Positions 27,313-40,100 of a DNA stretch of 64,000 bases are shown in pieces. The first letter of the stretch is position 1. Every line of letters starts with the position of its first letter. This DNA is from Brugia malayi (taxonomy: Eukaryota > Nematoda > Chromadorea > Rhabditida > Onchocercidae). The translations under genes were made by a program, and so were the position numbers. Location of the stretch: the NCBI RefSeq assembly GCF_000002995.4, contig NW_025062476.1:1743501-1807500 (forward strand). The letters are read 5' to 3'. Under the pieces are notes generated by a model, which was not told where the DNA came from, made no database searches, and was given only the letters and a program-made list of their open reading frames with translations.

Positions 27313-30300
27313 ATGAATAGTGTAAATCAACAAATTGAGCAATCTCAACAAGTATTTATGTGTATTTTAGTTGCTATAAAATTTTAAATTATAAAAAATA
27401 AAAAAAAATTTAAACAACAAATTTTTGCTATTTTTAAAAGCAAACTGAAAAGATAAACAAAATTTGTTTTAGTTTGAATTTTGATGAAATGAGCAAGAAG
27501 GAAAAAGAATTATGAATTTATATTCAAAGCCTAGAAATGATTGATAAATAATTCAAAATAATTGATAAGATTTCTCTCACGTGATTCACGTGAATCAATT
27601 TGTTAGAGATTTTTTTGATGATAATTTTTTAATTCTACTAAATTTTAGTTATTTTAACTAAAAAAAGAATCATTATTAATTCATTGTTTTACTGATATGA
27701 TAACAAAAATTTGTTATGAATTATGATAATATTTATAAATTTAAATCTGCTAGTTAAAATAATATTTAAATCCAAATACAGATGAATTTATTATGATTAT
27801 TAATAATTTAAAAAAAAAAAAGTAAAACTTATTTATTGTAATTTTTTTTTTTTTTTTGAGCTACTTAATAAATTGATTATTTTATCATAAATTGATTATT
27901 TTATCATAAATTTATTTACTTTTAATAACAATTAGTATAATATCAAAATGATTAATTTGATTATCACATGTACTAATTAATCAGTTATCAATGTTTTAAT
28001 TTATCTTATCATTTTCAATTAAAATTAAAATTTTATTTTAGCTAAACAAAAATACACCATATAGTTGCTATTCAAATAGATCAATCATTCGAGAGTTGCA
28101 ATTTTCGGTGATAATTGATGATCATCGAATACGTGGACAATTTATTGATTCATTACCATTTGCGGTTAAATTTTCAACCGAAAATATTGATTTTATTGTA
28201 CAACCGGATGTTGATAAGGTTTATGATAAATAATTTAATTTAATAATTTTAATTAAAAATTAATCTGAAATATTTACACTTATTAGACAGAAAAATTCAT
28301 TTAAATTTCAGGAAGTGTAAAAAAAAAAAAAAGAAAAATTTTTTTGAGGATAGTAAATGTGATAGCATTTTATGTTTGATTAATTTAATTTTGCAAACCT
28401 GAAATTAAAACGAAAAGAAATTTTTGATATTTTAAAATATATCATTGAAATAAATAATATTTATTACCTTGTGCTTAACTTTTGAATGAATAAATTAAGA
28501 TTACTTTATAAAAGAGAAAAAAATTTTTCTTTAAGTACTTTTAACTCTTACAACTTTTAGCATCTAATTTAAATTTTCTCTTGTAAATATTAATTTTATA
28601 TTTTAATTAATTTAAAAAATAATTTTATAGATGGATAATATAGTTGTGTTACTATATGGTCGTGCTCAATATGAACTTTCGGAGTGGAAATATACGGCAC
28701 AGCTTCGGATTAAAACAGGAAGTGGTAAGTTTTTTTTTTTTTAAATGCAAACAGATGTCAACGCAATGAACGTAAACTTACGTGGTAACACTTACGCAAG
28801 CTTAGTTGCTTATTACGTAAAATTATTCTTACGTAAGATTGACTAAAGATTATCATAAGACTAATAATTGCTTTGTTTAATAAAACAAACTCACTTGCAT
28901 TTTTAGTATTACAAAAAATAAATTTTACAAAATTGAAAAATTAAGATTTTAAATTTAGATTCTTTTAAAAGATTTTTCCATTTTTTTTTTTTTCAGCCGA
29001 GAAGCAACAAGGAGTACGTGTAGTGGACAAATTGCTTGTTGAATTTGGTAATCGAATACCGCCACTGTCATTAAATGTGACGGATACAAAAGTGAAACGA
29101 ATTAAATTTGAAATGCGATTAATAAATAAGGTTAAAGTTCAAATGGTTAATTAATTTATTAATTAAAGTATAAGGTTAATTAATTTATTAATTAAAGTAT
29201 AATGCATTTTTGAATTTTAATAATTTATAAAAATTTCATTTCAAACTATTTTTTTTTTTTCTTTCAAAATTACAAAAACATCAAGGGGCTACAGTTATAT
29301 GAACAATTAATTAAATTTGAAATGCGATTAATAAATAAGGCAGAAGTTTAATTGTTAATTAATTTATTAATTAAACTATAATGCATTTTTGAATTTTGAT
29401 AATTTATATAAAATTTTATTTCAAACTATTTTTAAATTCTTTTAAAATTACAAAAACATCAAAAGGTTATAGTTATATGAACAATTACCAACGTTTCAAA
29501 GTGGTGGCGATGTTATATTATTATTTGAAGAAAATGAAAAATTATACGTTGATAAAGCATTATTAGCTATACATTCTCGTTATATGGGTAATTAAAAAAA
29601 TTTTAATTAAAATAATTAATATTCGATTTAAAAAAAAAAAAAAAATGCCAAAATTACATCTAAAATAATATTTAAAATATTTTGGAGTAAAATTTATATT
29701 AAAGAGTTTGAATTGTTGTTAAATTTGCTCAAAAGTTATTAATTTATTACTGTTATAAAAAATAAACATTGATAATTGAGCAATTTATTAATTAATTGTT
29801 TGGTAGATTTGTACGTCAATTATTTTAATTAATTTAATTATTTATATAAAATTATATAAAAAATAATTTAATTAATTATATTATATTAATCATTAATTTA
29901 AATTATCCCTTAATTTTTTAATATGAAATGCTAATTTGATATATTCTTTAGCTTTAGCAGTGATTATTTTAAATTTCAAACTCCAAAATTTATTTCTTTT
30001 TTCCTCAAAATTAACTCCAAAATTAAAATTAACTCATAATTAAAAAAAAATTTTTTTTTTTTAATTATTAAAAACCAAAAATTTTAAATTGTTGAAAGAA
30101 ATTAAATTGAAATTTGTTTTTTTTCTTCTTTTTCTAGCATCAATGCTTCATGATGCTGCACCAAATGCTATCATTGATATGTGCTTATTTGATCGAAATG
30201 ACTTCTTGGAATTACTTTATCAAATTTATGCTACTAATCGACCAATTTCCGCCAATCTTTTTGCGCTTTCACGAGCAGCGATAAGTTATAAAGCTGATAT

Positions 30301-33240
30301 AATCCTTGCTAGAATCACCAAATTTATATCTAATCTTGATGTTAGCATATTAATTTAACATTGATCATTTTATATTGTTTAGTTTAATTGGCTAAGATTA
30401 TTTATATGGCTGATCAAATATAGCCTGATCAGATGAGTTGATCAATGAAATAGTTTGATAGATTGACTGATAATTTCTATAGTCTGATCAGATGAGTTGA
30501 TCAAATGAAATAGTTTGATAGATTGACTGATAATTTCTATAGCCTGATCAAATGAGTTGATCAAATGAAATAGTTTGATAGATTGACTGATAATTTCTAT
30601 AGCCTGATCAGATGAGTTGATCAAATGAAATAGTTTGATAGATTGACTGATAATTTCTATAGCCTGATCAGATGAGTTGATCAAATGAAATAGTTTGATA
30701 TAGTTTGATAGATTGACTGATAATTTCTATAGCCTGATCAGATGAGTTGATCAAATGAAATAGTTTGATAGAGTCTGATCAGATGGGTTGATCAAATGAA
30801 ATAGTTTGATAGATTGACTGATAATTTCTATAGCCTGATCAAATGAAATAGTTTGATAAGTGACTTACAATCCGTATTGGGATGAATGGATTTTACATCA
30901 AGAATAGACATTTTACTAATATCAAAAGTGTGATATCCGGTTTTCCGTTTCTTCACTGCAATATATTTCCTGTTAACTTATTACATTTCCAACCGATCAA
31001 CTAATATTAATCATTTTAATTAATTGCTAATGTTTGAATTAAAAATTTTTATTTACTTATTCAATAATATAAACTTTTTTCTGTTTCATTTTCAGATGGA
31101 TATAATATCCAAATTTCAATTATCAATTCAATTAGAATTGGATAATACACTTATCGAATTAGTTTATGATGCCGAACAGAGAGGTCAATGAATATTATTG
31201 TTTTTTTTTTTTTTTTGCTTGAATAGCAATTATAAAATAGAAAAAGAAAATTTAAATTTAAAAAAAAAAAAACACAAATAAAAATTATAGGTATATGGAG
31301 AGAATTAATTGAACAAGGATTTGAACCAAAATCTCTTGGTACTGAAATTTATCATCGTATTATCTGTCCAGCAATTATTAAAGTACATTTAGCATTTAGC
31401 TTTTCTATTTTTAATTTCTAAAATTTATTTAAATATTATTTATTGTCATTTAAATTTTACATATTAATTAATTAAAATGAAAAAAAAAATTTTATAAAAA
31501 TTATTAAATTATAGGCACGACAGCATCGTTTAGGTGCTAATCCTTACATTTCACATTTACAATTTAATTTTCATATGCAACAATATCCATATACAGTACC
31601 ATTATTAATACCAGGTCAAACATTGTATGTAAATAGAGGAATATTATCATTGTATAATATTAATATTTATGATGATTTAGAAGGTAAATTATTATTTAAA
31701 AAAAAACTTTAGCATTTTAAACATATTATTTAAATTATTATTATTATTTATTAAATTTTTCATTCATTTTGAAAGATTTCAAAAAATAACTTTAGCATTT
31801 TATAATAGTATCTAAAATCATCAATTTATTTATTTATTTTTTTTTTTAATAAATAAAATTTAATTTTAATTTTATTTTAAATGCTTGCACTTTTTTTTTT
31901 TTTTTTTTTTTATAGATGGATATTTTTTACGAATAACATCAAAATTGATGACATCTTGCACAAATGCAGGTATTACTATAACAGATTTAATTTTAAAAAT
32001 GCTACAATATATGTATCCTAGTCAAACAGTTGTCCCAGGGCCTTATATTAGGCCAATGATGTTATTGGCCGAGGAACATGGAATGAAACGATTGTTGAAC
32101 AATTTATGCGAGGTTATTTGCGCAGCATTTTTGTCAAATGTCATAAATATTATTTGCATAAAAAAAAAAAGATTCAAGAATGTCTTCATGGCATTTTTAG
32201 TATAAATATATTTTCTATTAAAATTTAACTATTACAAATTTATCTAATAAATGAGACATTTATTTAAAAATATTAAAATGAATTTCTTGCGCTAAAATTT
32301 AAATAGTCAAATCAAATAAACTTAGATTCGACTAGTTTAAATTTATGGAAATTGTTTTAAAATTCAAAATTTAAGCAATCAAATCAAATGAATTTGTTAG
32401 ATCGAAATAAATTTGAATTTATGGGAATTGTTTTGAAGTTTAAAATTTTAATAATTAAATCAAATAAATTTGAATTTATGAAAATTGATTAAAATTTTTA
32501 TCATTAAATCTAATCATTATATATTGTCATCGAAGATGCTTGCACTTGAGCCAACATTATCACCAACAACAATGCTTGAACATTTTGAACTTGCAAATCG
32601 TTATCATCATTTAAATTTATTAAATGCAAATCTTATACGCATGGAAGGAAGGTAAATATTTCAACTTTATTAAATTTAAATTTAAATTTAAATAGTAGGA
32701 AAAAAAATTCATTCATTTTTTTTTTCCATTTTTTCTTTTAGTTTCAAACGAAAAGTTGGTGAAATGGTTGCATTAGAGAAATTTGATGAATTACCAGATG
32801 AAATTCAACAACAAATTTTGGATCGATTATATTCTGGATGGGCATTAAATGATCAACGTTTAGCAAAGTAATTTTTTTTTTTTTATAAATTTAAATTTTC
32901 CTTTTTTTTTTGGTGCAAAAAGAGAAAAAAGAAAGAAAAAAATGAAACAAACAAAATAGTTTAAAATTTTATTTTAGTTGAAAAATTATTATAGAATTAA
33001 TCAATAATGCTATCTTTTAATATATCATTTATATAAAATTTTATTTTTGTTCTTTTTTTTTTAAATTTATATTTCTTTAATAGTGTACCAACTACAAATA
33101 TGGAAAGAACAATAACATTAAATAGCGGTGGATCAAAGCCAAATGAATATGAAAACGATCCAAATTTGCTAACTTTTCAAGGTATGAAAACAGCAGATGC
33201 ATTTGGTTCTATGGAAGAAATAAATATTACGGATGCTTAA
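27313..33240 (+). CDS. Protein with two BTB-like modules
   Basis: Exons: 27313-27351, 28042-28218, 28631-28724, 28997-29130, 29473-29587, 30138-30340, 31096-31183, 31291-31382, 31515-31683, 31916-32112, 32536-32651, 32742-32867, 33084-33240. All phases agree, giving 568 residues. Residues 1-148 form an unrecognised beta-rich-looking region, in the position a MATH domain holds in many nematode BTB proteins; I see no clear MATH motif. About residues 155-230 read as a BTB/POZ core (GGDVILLFEENEKLYVDKALLAIHSRYM, with the typical D-V start and K-A-L-L-A-x-x-S-x-Y-x helix), followed by a helical BACK-like stretch. A second, more diverged module begins near residue 375 (DGYFLRITSKL). The C-terminal ~55 residues are polar and probably disordered. 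BTB proteins often act as Cul3 substrate adaptors; that role here is inference. An AATAAA lies 66 bases after the stop. The acceptor at 32535 (ATCGAAG) is weak for a nematode. Confidence 0.8.
29101..29487 (+). repeat. Tandem duplication of exon ends plus intron
   Basis: 29101-29309 and 29310-29487 are two copies of one unit: the last 30 bases of BTB-gene exon 4, the following intron, and the first 15 bases of exon 5. The second copy is shorter because of indels. The real donor (AAG then GTTAAAG at 29131) and real acceptor (TATAG at 29472) are the outer ones. Between them lies a fused mini-exon. Confidence 0.85.
30421..30858. repeat. 60-bp minisatellite in BTB-gene intron
   Basis: About seven copies of a 60-bp unit (contains CTGATCAGATGAGTTGATCA, then a GATAGATTGACTGATAAT segment), almost identical in the first five copies; later copies carry short indels. 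The unit is rich in TGATCA palindromes. It lies in the intron after exon 30138-30340. One minus-strand reading frame stays open across it, but it is simply the translated repeat. Confidence 0.95.
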
Positions 33241-34147
33241 AATTTTTATAATTATTATTTTATTCTGAAATTAAATTTGATATAATATAATGCTTGTTTA
33301 TATGAAATAAACAATTTTTTTTTTCCTTTATTTTATTGTTGAGAGAAATTAGAAGCTAATTAGAAGCTAAAAGATAGCTAATTAAATCAAAAATAATTAA
33401 TTGTATTTATTTGTCTGTAAATTTGTTAATCGTTAATTTTTATTTTATTTCAACATTTAATTTTATATATAAAGCAATGAAATAAAACGATATTTTAGGT
33501 TTTTTTTTTTTTCCAATAATTTAAATGTTGAAATAATAATTAAATTTGTTGTTGTCGGTCGATGTTTTCACTTATTTCATTTATTCGTTCTCTTTCTGGA
33601 AAAGAAATTTTTTTTTTAACAAAATGTTGCAGAAATCAATCAAATCATTCCGGCATTCATTCAGGAATGCCGGAACTGATCAGGAATATATATTATGGTG
33701 CAATTGTACTAAATATTTTAAAAGATATAAATATATGAGCATTTTGTAAAATTCAATTTATTTCAAATTATCTTCCTGATTTAAAATTTTTGATTCCATA
33801 ATTGATCAAAAATTTTTGTACAAGTGCTTTTCTTTTTTATTTTTCTTCACCTTACTCTTTTTTTTTTTTTTTTGAAATTTAAAAATCTTTTTAATTATGA
33901 AATAATTTTGCATTCTCAATTTTTACTTAATACTATTAAAATTTAAATTTAAATTTGAAAAAAAAAGAATGTCAATTTTGTATCGTTTCAAATACATTTT
34001 AAACTTTCTGTTCTTTTTGTAATACTTGAAAAACTAATTTTTTTAAAGTTTTATTTTTGACTCGATAATGAGTACTCGTATTTTTTTTTTTTTTGTTTTA
34101 AAATAAAGTATAGATGATCGATGAATGCACTGATATAATGAATTGAC
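33241..34147. other. Convergent intergenic region
   Basis: Space between the 3' ends of the BTB gene (plus) and the repeat-protein gene (minus). It holds the BTB-gene polyadenylation signal AATAAA at 33306-33311, long T tracts, and a short inverted repeat at 33648-33675. No coding exon is recognisable. Confidence 0.6.
33648..33675. other. 11-bp perfect inverted repeat
   Basis: TTCCGGCATTC at 33648-33658 pairs perfectly with 33665-33675 around a six-base loop (ATTCAG). It sits between two convergent 3' ends and is more G+C-rich than its flanks. No oligo-T run follows it directly. It could be a 3'-end structure or a remnant of a small inverted-repeat element. Confidence 0.7.
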
Positions 34148-37100
34148 TTATAAGTACTCACTTTTTTTTTTCAAGAAATAAAAGAAATCTCTAAAATCTT
34201 CTAGAAAATTCATCAGATAAATTAAACTTACATCTTTTGATTGCTTTTTTTCTTTTCGAGAATCCAATGTGTCACTATTCGATGATTCAGATTCATCATC
34301 TGCAACAGCAATTACCGCATTTGATGCTAATTTTGTTAACTTTTCGGCTGGCTTTAACTCTTCATTTTTTGATAATGGCAATACGGATAATGTCTGAGTT
34401 GTTGATTTTACCGGTTTCACATCACCAGTTAAGTTAATCATTTCTGATTTTAGCGATTCGCTTGCAACTTTTAATGATGTGGTTTCTGTTTCCGGTAGAG
34501 ATGGTGTAGCTAAAACTTTCATTCCTAATTTCTTAGTGGATTCGGTTGATGATAATGCTGATGAGATCAGCAAATCATCAGTCTCTGATTTTCCGGAAGG
34601 TTTAAGTGATTTCGATGATTGAGTCGGAATTTTGATTTCTGGCACTGTAATCTGTTTTTTTCGTGGCATTAGTACTACAGATGCCTGTTGCGCTTCTGGT
34701 GTTGCTATGGATTCTTCTGATGGCGGTGATTTTGCAGATGATTGCTGCGTTTTTTGTGTTTTTATTGATTCTTTTGGCGCGAATGATTTTGCAGGTAGTT
34801 GTGGCGCTTCTGGTTTTGTGATGGAATCTTCTGATGGCTGTAGTTCTTCAGATGACTGTTGCGTTTCCTGCACTTTTGTTGGTTCTTTTGACGCCAGTGA
34901 TATTGCAGGTGGTTGTGGCGCTTCTGGTTTTGTGATGGAATCTTCTGATGGCTGTAGTTCTTCAGATGACTGTTGCGTTTCCTGCACTTTTGTTGGAGTT
35001 CTGTTTTCTCAGATGATTGCTGCGTTTCCTGCATTTTTATTGGCTCTTTTGACGCCAGCGATGTTGCAGGTGGTTGTGGCGCTTCTGGTTTTGTGATGGA
35101 TTCTTCTGATGGCTGTAGTTCTTCAGATGACTGTTGCGTTTCCTGCACTTTTGTTGGTTCTTTTGACGCCAGTGATGTTGCAGGTGGTTGTGGCGCTTCT
35201 GTTTTCTCAGATGATTGCTGCGTTTCCTGCATTTTTATTGGCTCTTTTGACGCCAGCGATGTTGCAGGTGGTTGTGGCGCTTCTGTTTTCTCAGATGATT
35301 GCTGCGTTTCCTGCATTTTTATTGGCTCTTTTGACGCCAGTGATGTTGCAGGTGGTTGTGGCGCTTCTGTTTTCTCAGATGATTGCTGCGTTTCCTGCAT
35401 TTTTATCGGTTCTTTTGAAGCCAGTGATGTTGCAGGTGGTTGTGGCGCTTCTGGTTTTGTGATGGATTCTTCTGATGGCTCTAGTTCTTCAGATGATTGC
35501 TGCGTTTCCTGCACTTTTACTGGTTCTTTTGACACCATTGATATTGCAGGTGGTTGTGGCGCTTCTGGTTTTGTGATGGATTCTTCTGATGGCTCTAGTT
35601 CTTCAGATGATTGCTGCGTTTCCTGCACTTTTACTGGTTCTTTTGACGCCAGTGATATTGCAAGTGCTTGTTGCGCTTTTGATTTTATGACTGATTCTTC
35701 TAGTTTTTCAGATGATTGTTGCGTTTCTTGTATTGCTATGAGTTCTTTTGGCGCAACTGATACTACAGGTGCCTGTTGCGCTTCTGGTGTTGTGATAGAT
35801 TCTTCTGATGGCGGTGATTTTGCAGATGATTGCTGCGTTTCCTGCACTTTTATTAGTTCTTTTAACGCCATTGATATTGCAGGTGGTTGTTGCGCTTCTG
35901 CTTTCATAGTAGATTTTTCTGATGGCGGTGATATTTCTGGTGCTATTACTGGTGGCATCGGTACTGTTTCTACTGCTGGTTGCTGTATTTTAGGTATTGC
36001 TACAGGTTCTTTTGATGGTGGCACCGATGGTGACAAGACTAATAGAGTTGGTTGCTGTGAAGTAATTTCATTCGATTTTACTGGTGATTTTATGCTTAAA
36101 TCAGAATCTGATTCTATCTCTGATTCCTTTGATTGAATGCTCAATTCAGTTTTACGCTCTTCCATTACTTTTAACTTTTCAGATTTATCTTGTTCTAGTG
36201 ATTTGATCTTCTTCCGACCAAGTTTTTTAGCTTTTTTCATCAAATGATCAGAGGGTAACTTTGTTGTCGTCTTTAAAGGTAAAAATTTTCGATCGGAATC
36301 AGTTGTAACTTGACCGGAATCAGCTGTAACTTCTTTCATTCCTTTTTTTTCAGATTCGGTTGTATAACGTGTGATATCATCAGCGCATTCTGTTCGATCA
36401 ATCTCTTTTGTCTCCTAGAAATAAAAAAAAAAAAAAAAAAGTGCAATGGCATAGTTATTAAAATTCAAAAAATTTATTGTCCAACTGAAGATTAGTTATG
36501 TTAAATTCTAAAATTTGAAATTTCACAGGGCAAAAACTTCATGCAATCTCGAAGTTGATTTTTGAATGCAATCTCGAAGTTAACAGTGATGCAGTACTAT
36601 CGATAACATTTCAGGAATCGGACATTTACCATTGATAGGAAGAAAAGTTCAAGTTATCATTCGTTTAAAATGACTTATATCGTCTTAATCCTTCATTTAA
36701 AATTCACACATTCACAGTGTCACCTCTATACATTCCGTAGCTTTTTCTATTTCGTCATCAGTTTTTCTTTCTTCTTCCGGAATATCATCCGAAAATTTCC
36801 GCTCTTCCATGTCCTTTGATTCCTTTGATAAACTTCGACGAGGTTTTGCTAAAAAAAAAAAAAAAAAAAGAATCAGACTAAAAATTGTTAATTTGAAATT
36901 GTTACTGCTCGTTTCACTTTTAATGAATGCGTAAAAATTTTACAAATTTTTTTCAAAAAAAAAAAATGGATGAGTAATCGATTTCCTATTAGATATACAA
37001 ATCAATTTTAATGATTATCTTCGATTATTATCAATTATATTTTCTATTTTTGTTGCCATACATTTTGTTTTTTTCATTTTCTCAAAAACACAATTTTAAA

Positions 37101-40100
37101 TTTGAGTCAAAAACAATTTTGCATGCAGAAATTGAACACAAATTTAAACTATGGAACTCTTTTTTTAAACTTAATTTTAAAAAATTGTTAAATTACTAAA
37201 CTTAATTAACTATGCTACCTGAATTTCTAATACTTTCTAATTTCTTTCCTTTGTTTGAACCAAGAGGAGCACTTCTAGTGACATAATTAATTTTAAATTT
37301 TAAACCTGCTGATCGCTTCACTTGTTTTTTAGATGTTTTATATTCTTTTCGCTTCTTTTCCTTCAATTTTTCTTTTTGCTGCTTTTTTTTTGTTTTTTCA
37401 AATTTTTGTTCAGCTTCATCCTCGGCAACTAATTCATTAGCATCCTCTTCAGTTATCTGAAACTATCGGTTGACACAACAGTAGCAATTAATAATGCTAT
37501 CATCAATTTAAAAAAAAAAAACAAAAAAATTATGGAGTATAAAATTATAACATAAGCTAACAGTATTAGCAATAGGAAAAATTAATAAGTAATATTAAAT
37601 TTTAAATTTGAACATAACAATATGATATATATTACTTTATATTAAAATGATTTCTCTACAAGAAATAATTGCTTATCAGTATAAACTAACTTGATACTTA
37701 TTGAAAATTAATTTAATTAATTAGCAAATGACATAGGATAGAATTAAACTGAAAATTTATGAGTGAATCTTTTGAATTTAGCATTTATAGTTTAACACAT
37801 AATGTTTAACATTATAATATATTATTATATATTATATTAATTAAATTTAGATGATTATAAAATTTATTTTGTTTATTTTATCAATCAATTAACATATCAA
37901 CTAACATCCGGTTTTAACATCATGGATGTTTGTGTTGGAACATCCGGTTTTAGCATAACTGGTGAACAGACGGAACTAGTCAAAGGAGAAGATAACATTG
38001 AAGAATTTGAACCACTCGATGAAGTTGGCGTTGTTGTTTTTTCTGTTGTTGTTGTTGTTGTTGTTTTGGTTTCAGTTTTTGTTGGTTGCAAATCTTGCTT
38101 CCATTTAATTTTACTACGCATTCTGCTATGTGCCGGTCTTCGTTCTACTTCAACCTCCTCAAATTCCGTTTTATCATTTTCATCATCATGTTTTGTTGAT
38201 TTTCTTAAAAGAAATAAATCAATATATTATATTAAATAATCATCATAATTCATATCATTAGCTAATAGATAATAATGATTATCAGTTATAACGAGTTAAT
38301 AGATAATAATGATTATCAGTTATAACGAGTTAATAGATAATAATGATTATCAGTTATAACGAGTTAATAGATAATAATGATTATCAGTTATAACGAGTTA
38401 ATAGATAATAATGATTATCAGTTATAACGAGTTAATAGATAATAATGATTATCAGTTATAACGAGTTAATAGATAATAATGATTATCAGTTATAACGAGT
38501 TAATAGATAATAATGATTATCAGTTATAACTGTAACAGAAAAACAAAAATCATAAATTTTTGCAAGTTATTTAAAATATCTCGAATATAATTTAATATTT
38601 TGCCACATAAAAGATTCATAAAAATAGAAAGTAGTAATGTAAAACATTTGTTATTTAACAAAGCGAAAAATTTAATTAATTTATAAACTATTTTATGAAA
38701 AAAAAATTTTTTTCATTCGTCTTTTCTGCACTTAAAATAATTTACCTTCGTTGTGCTTTTCGCCAATTTTTTCGTTTATGTTTATCTCTAAAAAAAAAAA
38801 AAGAATATATTATAAGTCGAATATTTAATTTTTAATCTCTTTGATGTAAAAATTTCCTTCTCTGTCTTCAAAAAAAAATAAATAAATAAATAATATGTAA
38901 ACATAGATGTGAATAAGCGTTTGGTTATTTTATGAATTACTTAATGAATGAATAATAAATTTACTGTCAACTTTTAATTTGGAAAAAAAAAGATATTTAG
39001 TGACAGTTTTTTTTTAATTACTTAATAATGACATTTTCTTAGTGCTACCTGTTTTATTCTGAAATTAATAGTAATTTAAAAAGTGAGACAAACTGCACTT
39101 AAAAAGTATAATTATCAAATTCTAAGGAATTCAGTTGTAAATCAAAAAACGGAAACTTTTAAAAAGTAATTTAAATTTAGTTTTTAAATGTAATTATTGA
39201 AATTCATATTAAATCAAATACATTTTTAACGATTAATCTGATTGAAATAAAAACTAAAACATTAAGCTATAAAAAAAAAAGTAGGACGATGAGAAAAATA
39301 ATTTAAAAGATGAGCGATATCTAACGTAGAGTTTAACTTTTAAATTAATTGTTAAGATAGAAGATGAGAAATATTTGAAATTAATTGTAAATTTACATAT
39401 TACAGAGATTATAGCATAATTTAAACTTTAAAAAATATCATAAAAATGTCAACATATTAAGTAAAATTTATATACCTTGATCGACTTTTTTTAGATTTAC
39501 TTTTGCTTTCTGAAACAATCGATATTTTATTAACAAAAAGATAACAAAAGAATGTTATTACATTTTATGAATGAATTTATTTCATATCTTTCTAGAAATA
39601 TTCAATTAATGATAGATTAATTATTTCCAATTCTCTCTTCTAGATCATAAATTCAGAGTAAAATTCATGCAAACTACTTTTTTTTCTAAGTTTTCCTCCT
39701 ATAATTTATTTGTATGTTTTTTTTTTTTTTAAATTGATTTTAAGAATTTTTAAAATTGATTTTTAGATAAAATACTAACTGTTTTAGGGGAAACAGTAAT
39801 TGACAATATCAAAATATTAAGAAAAATTTGAAATGAATATGTAGATATGATAGAATTCAAATGCAAAATAAATCTAATTGATGTCAATTTAACATATAAT
39901 TTAAATTTAATCATTTTCATTCAAATCTTTTCAAAATTTTCAAATTTATTCACTTAAAAAAATTTTTTTTTTCGTATTACAGCAAAGAGTCAAAATAAAA
40001 TTAATTAATTTTTATAAATTTTAATTCTCATTTAGAATTGATAATTTCAAGTGTTTCAATGTTTTTTCAATTTCAGAATACTTACTGCGAAAGGGCCGCA

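Noticed and set aside
30442..30684. Open frame of repeated INSSDQAIEIISQSIKLFHL units on the minus strand
   Set aside because: It is the translation of the 60-bp minisatellite, whose length is a multiple of three, inside an intron of a plus-strand gene.
34632..36136. Long plus-strand open frames reading as serine/cysteine/aspartate repeats (SDDCCVSCIF...)
   Set aside because: They are exact antisense shadows of the minus-strand coding repeats. The minus strand has matching upstream exons with correct splice phases; the plus-strand frames have none.
38263..38530. Possible CRISPR-like array
   Set aside because: The units abut directly with no unique spacers, the host is a eukaryote, and the array lies in an intron.
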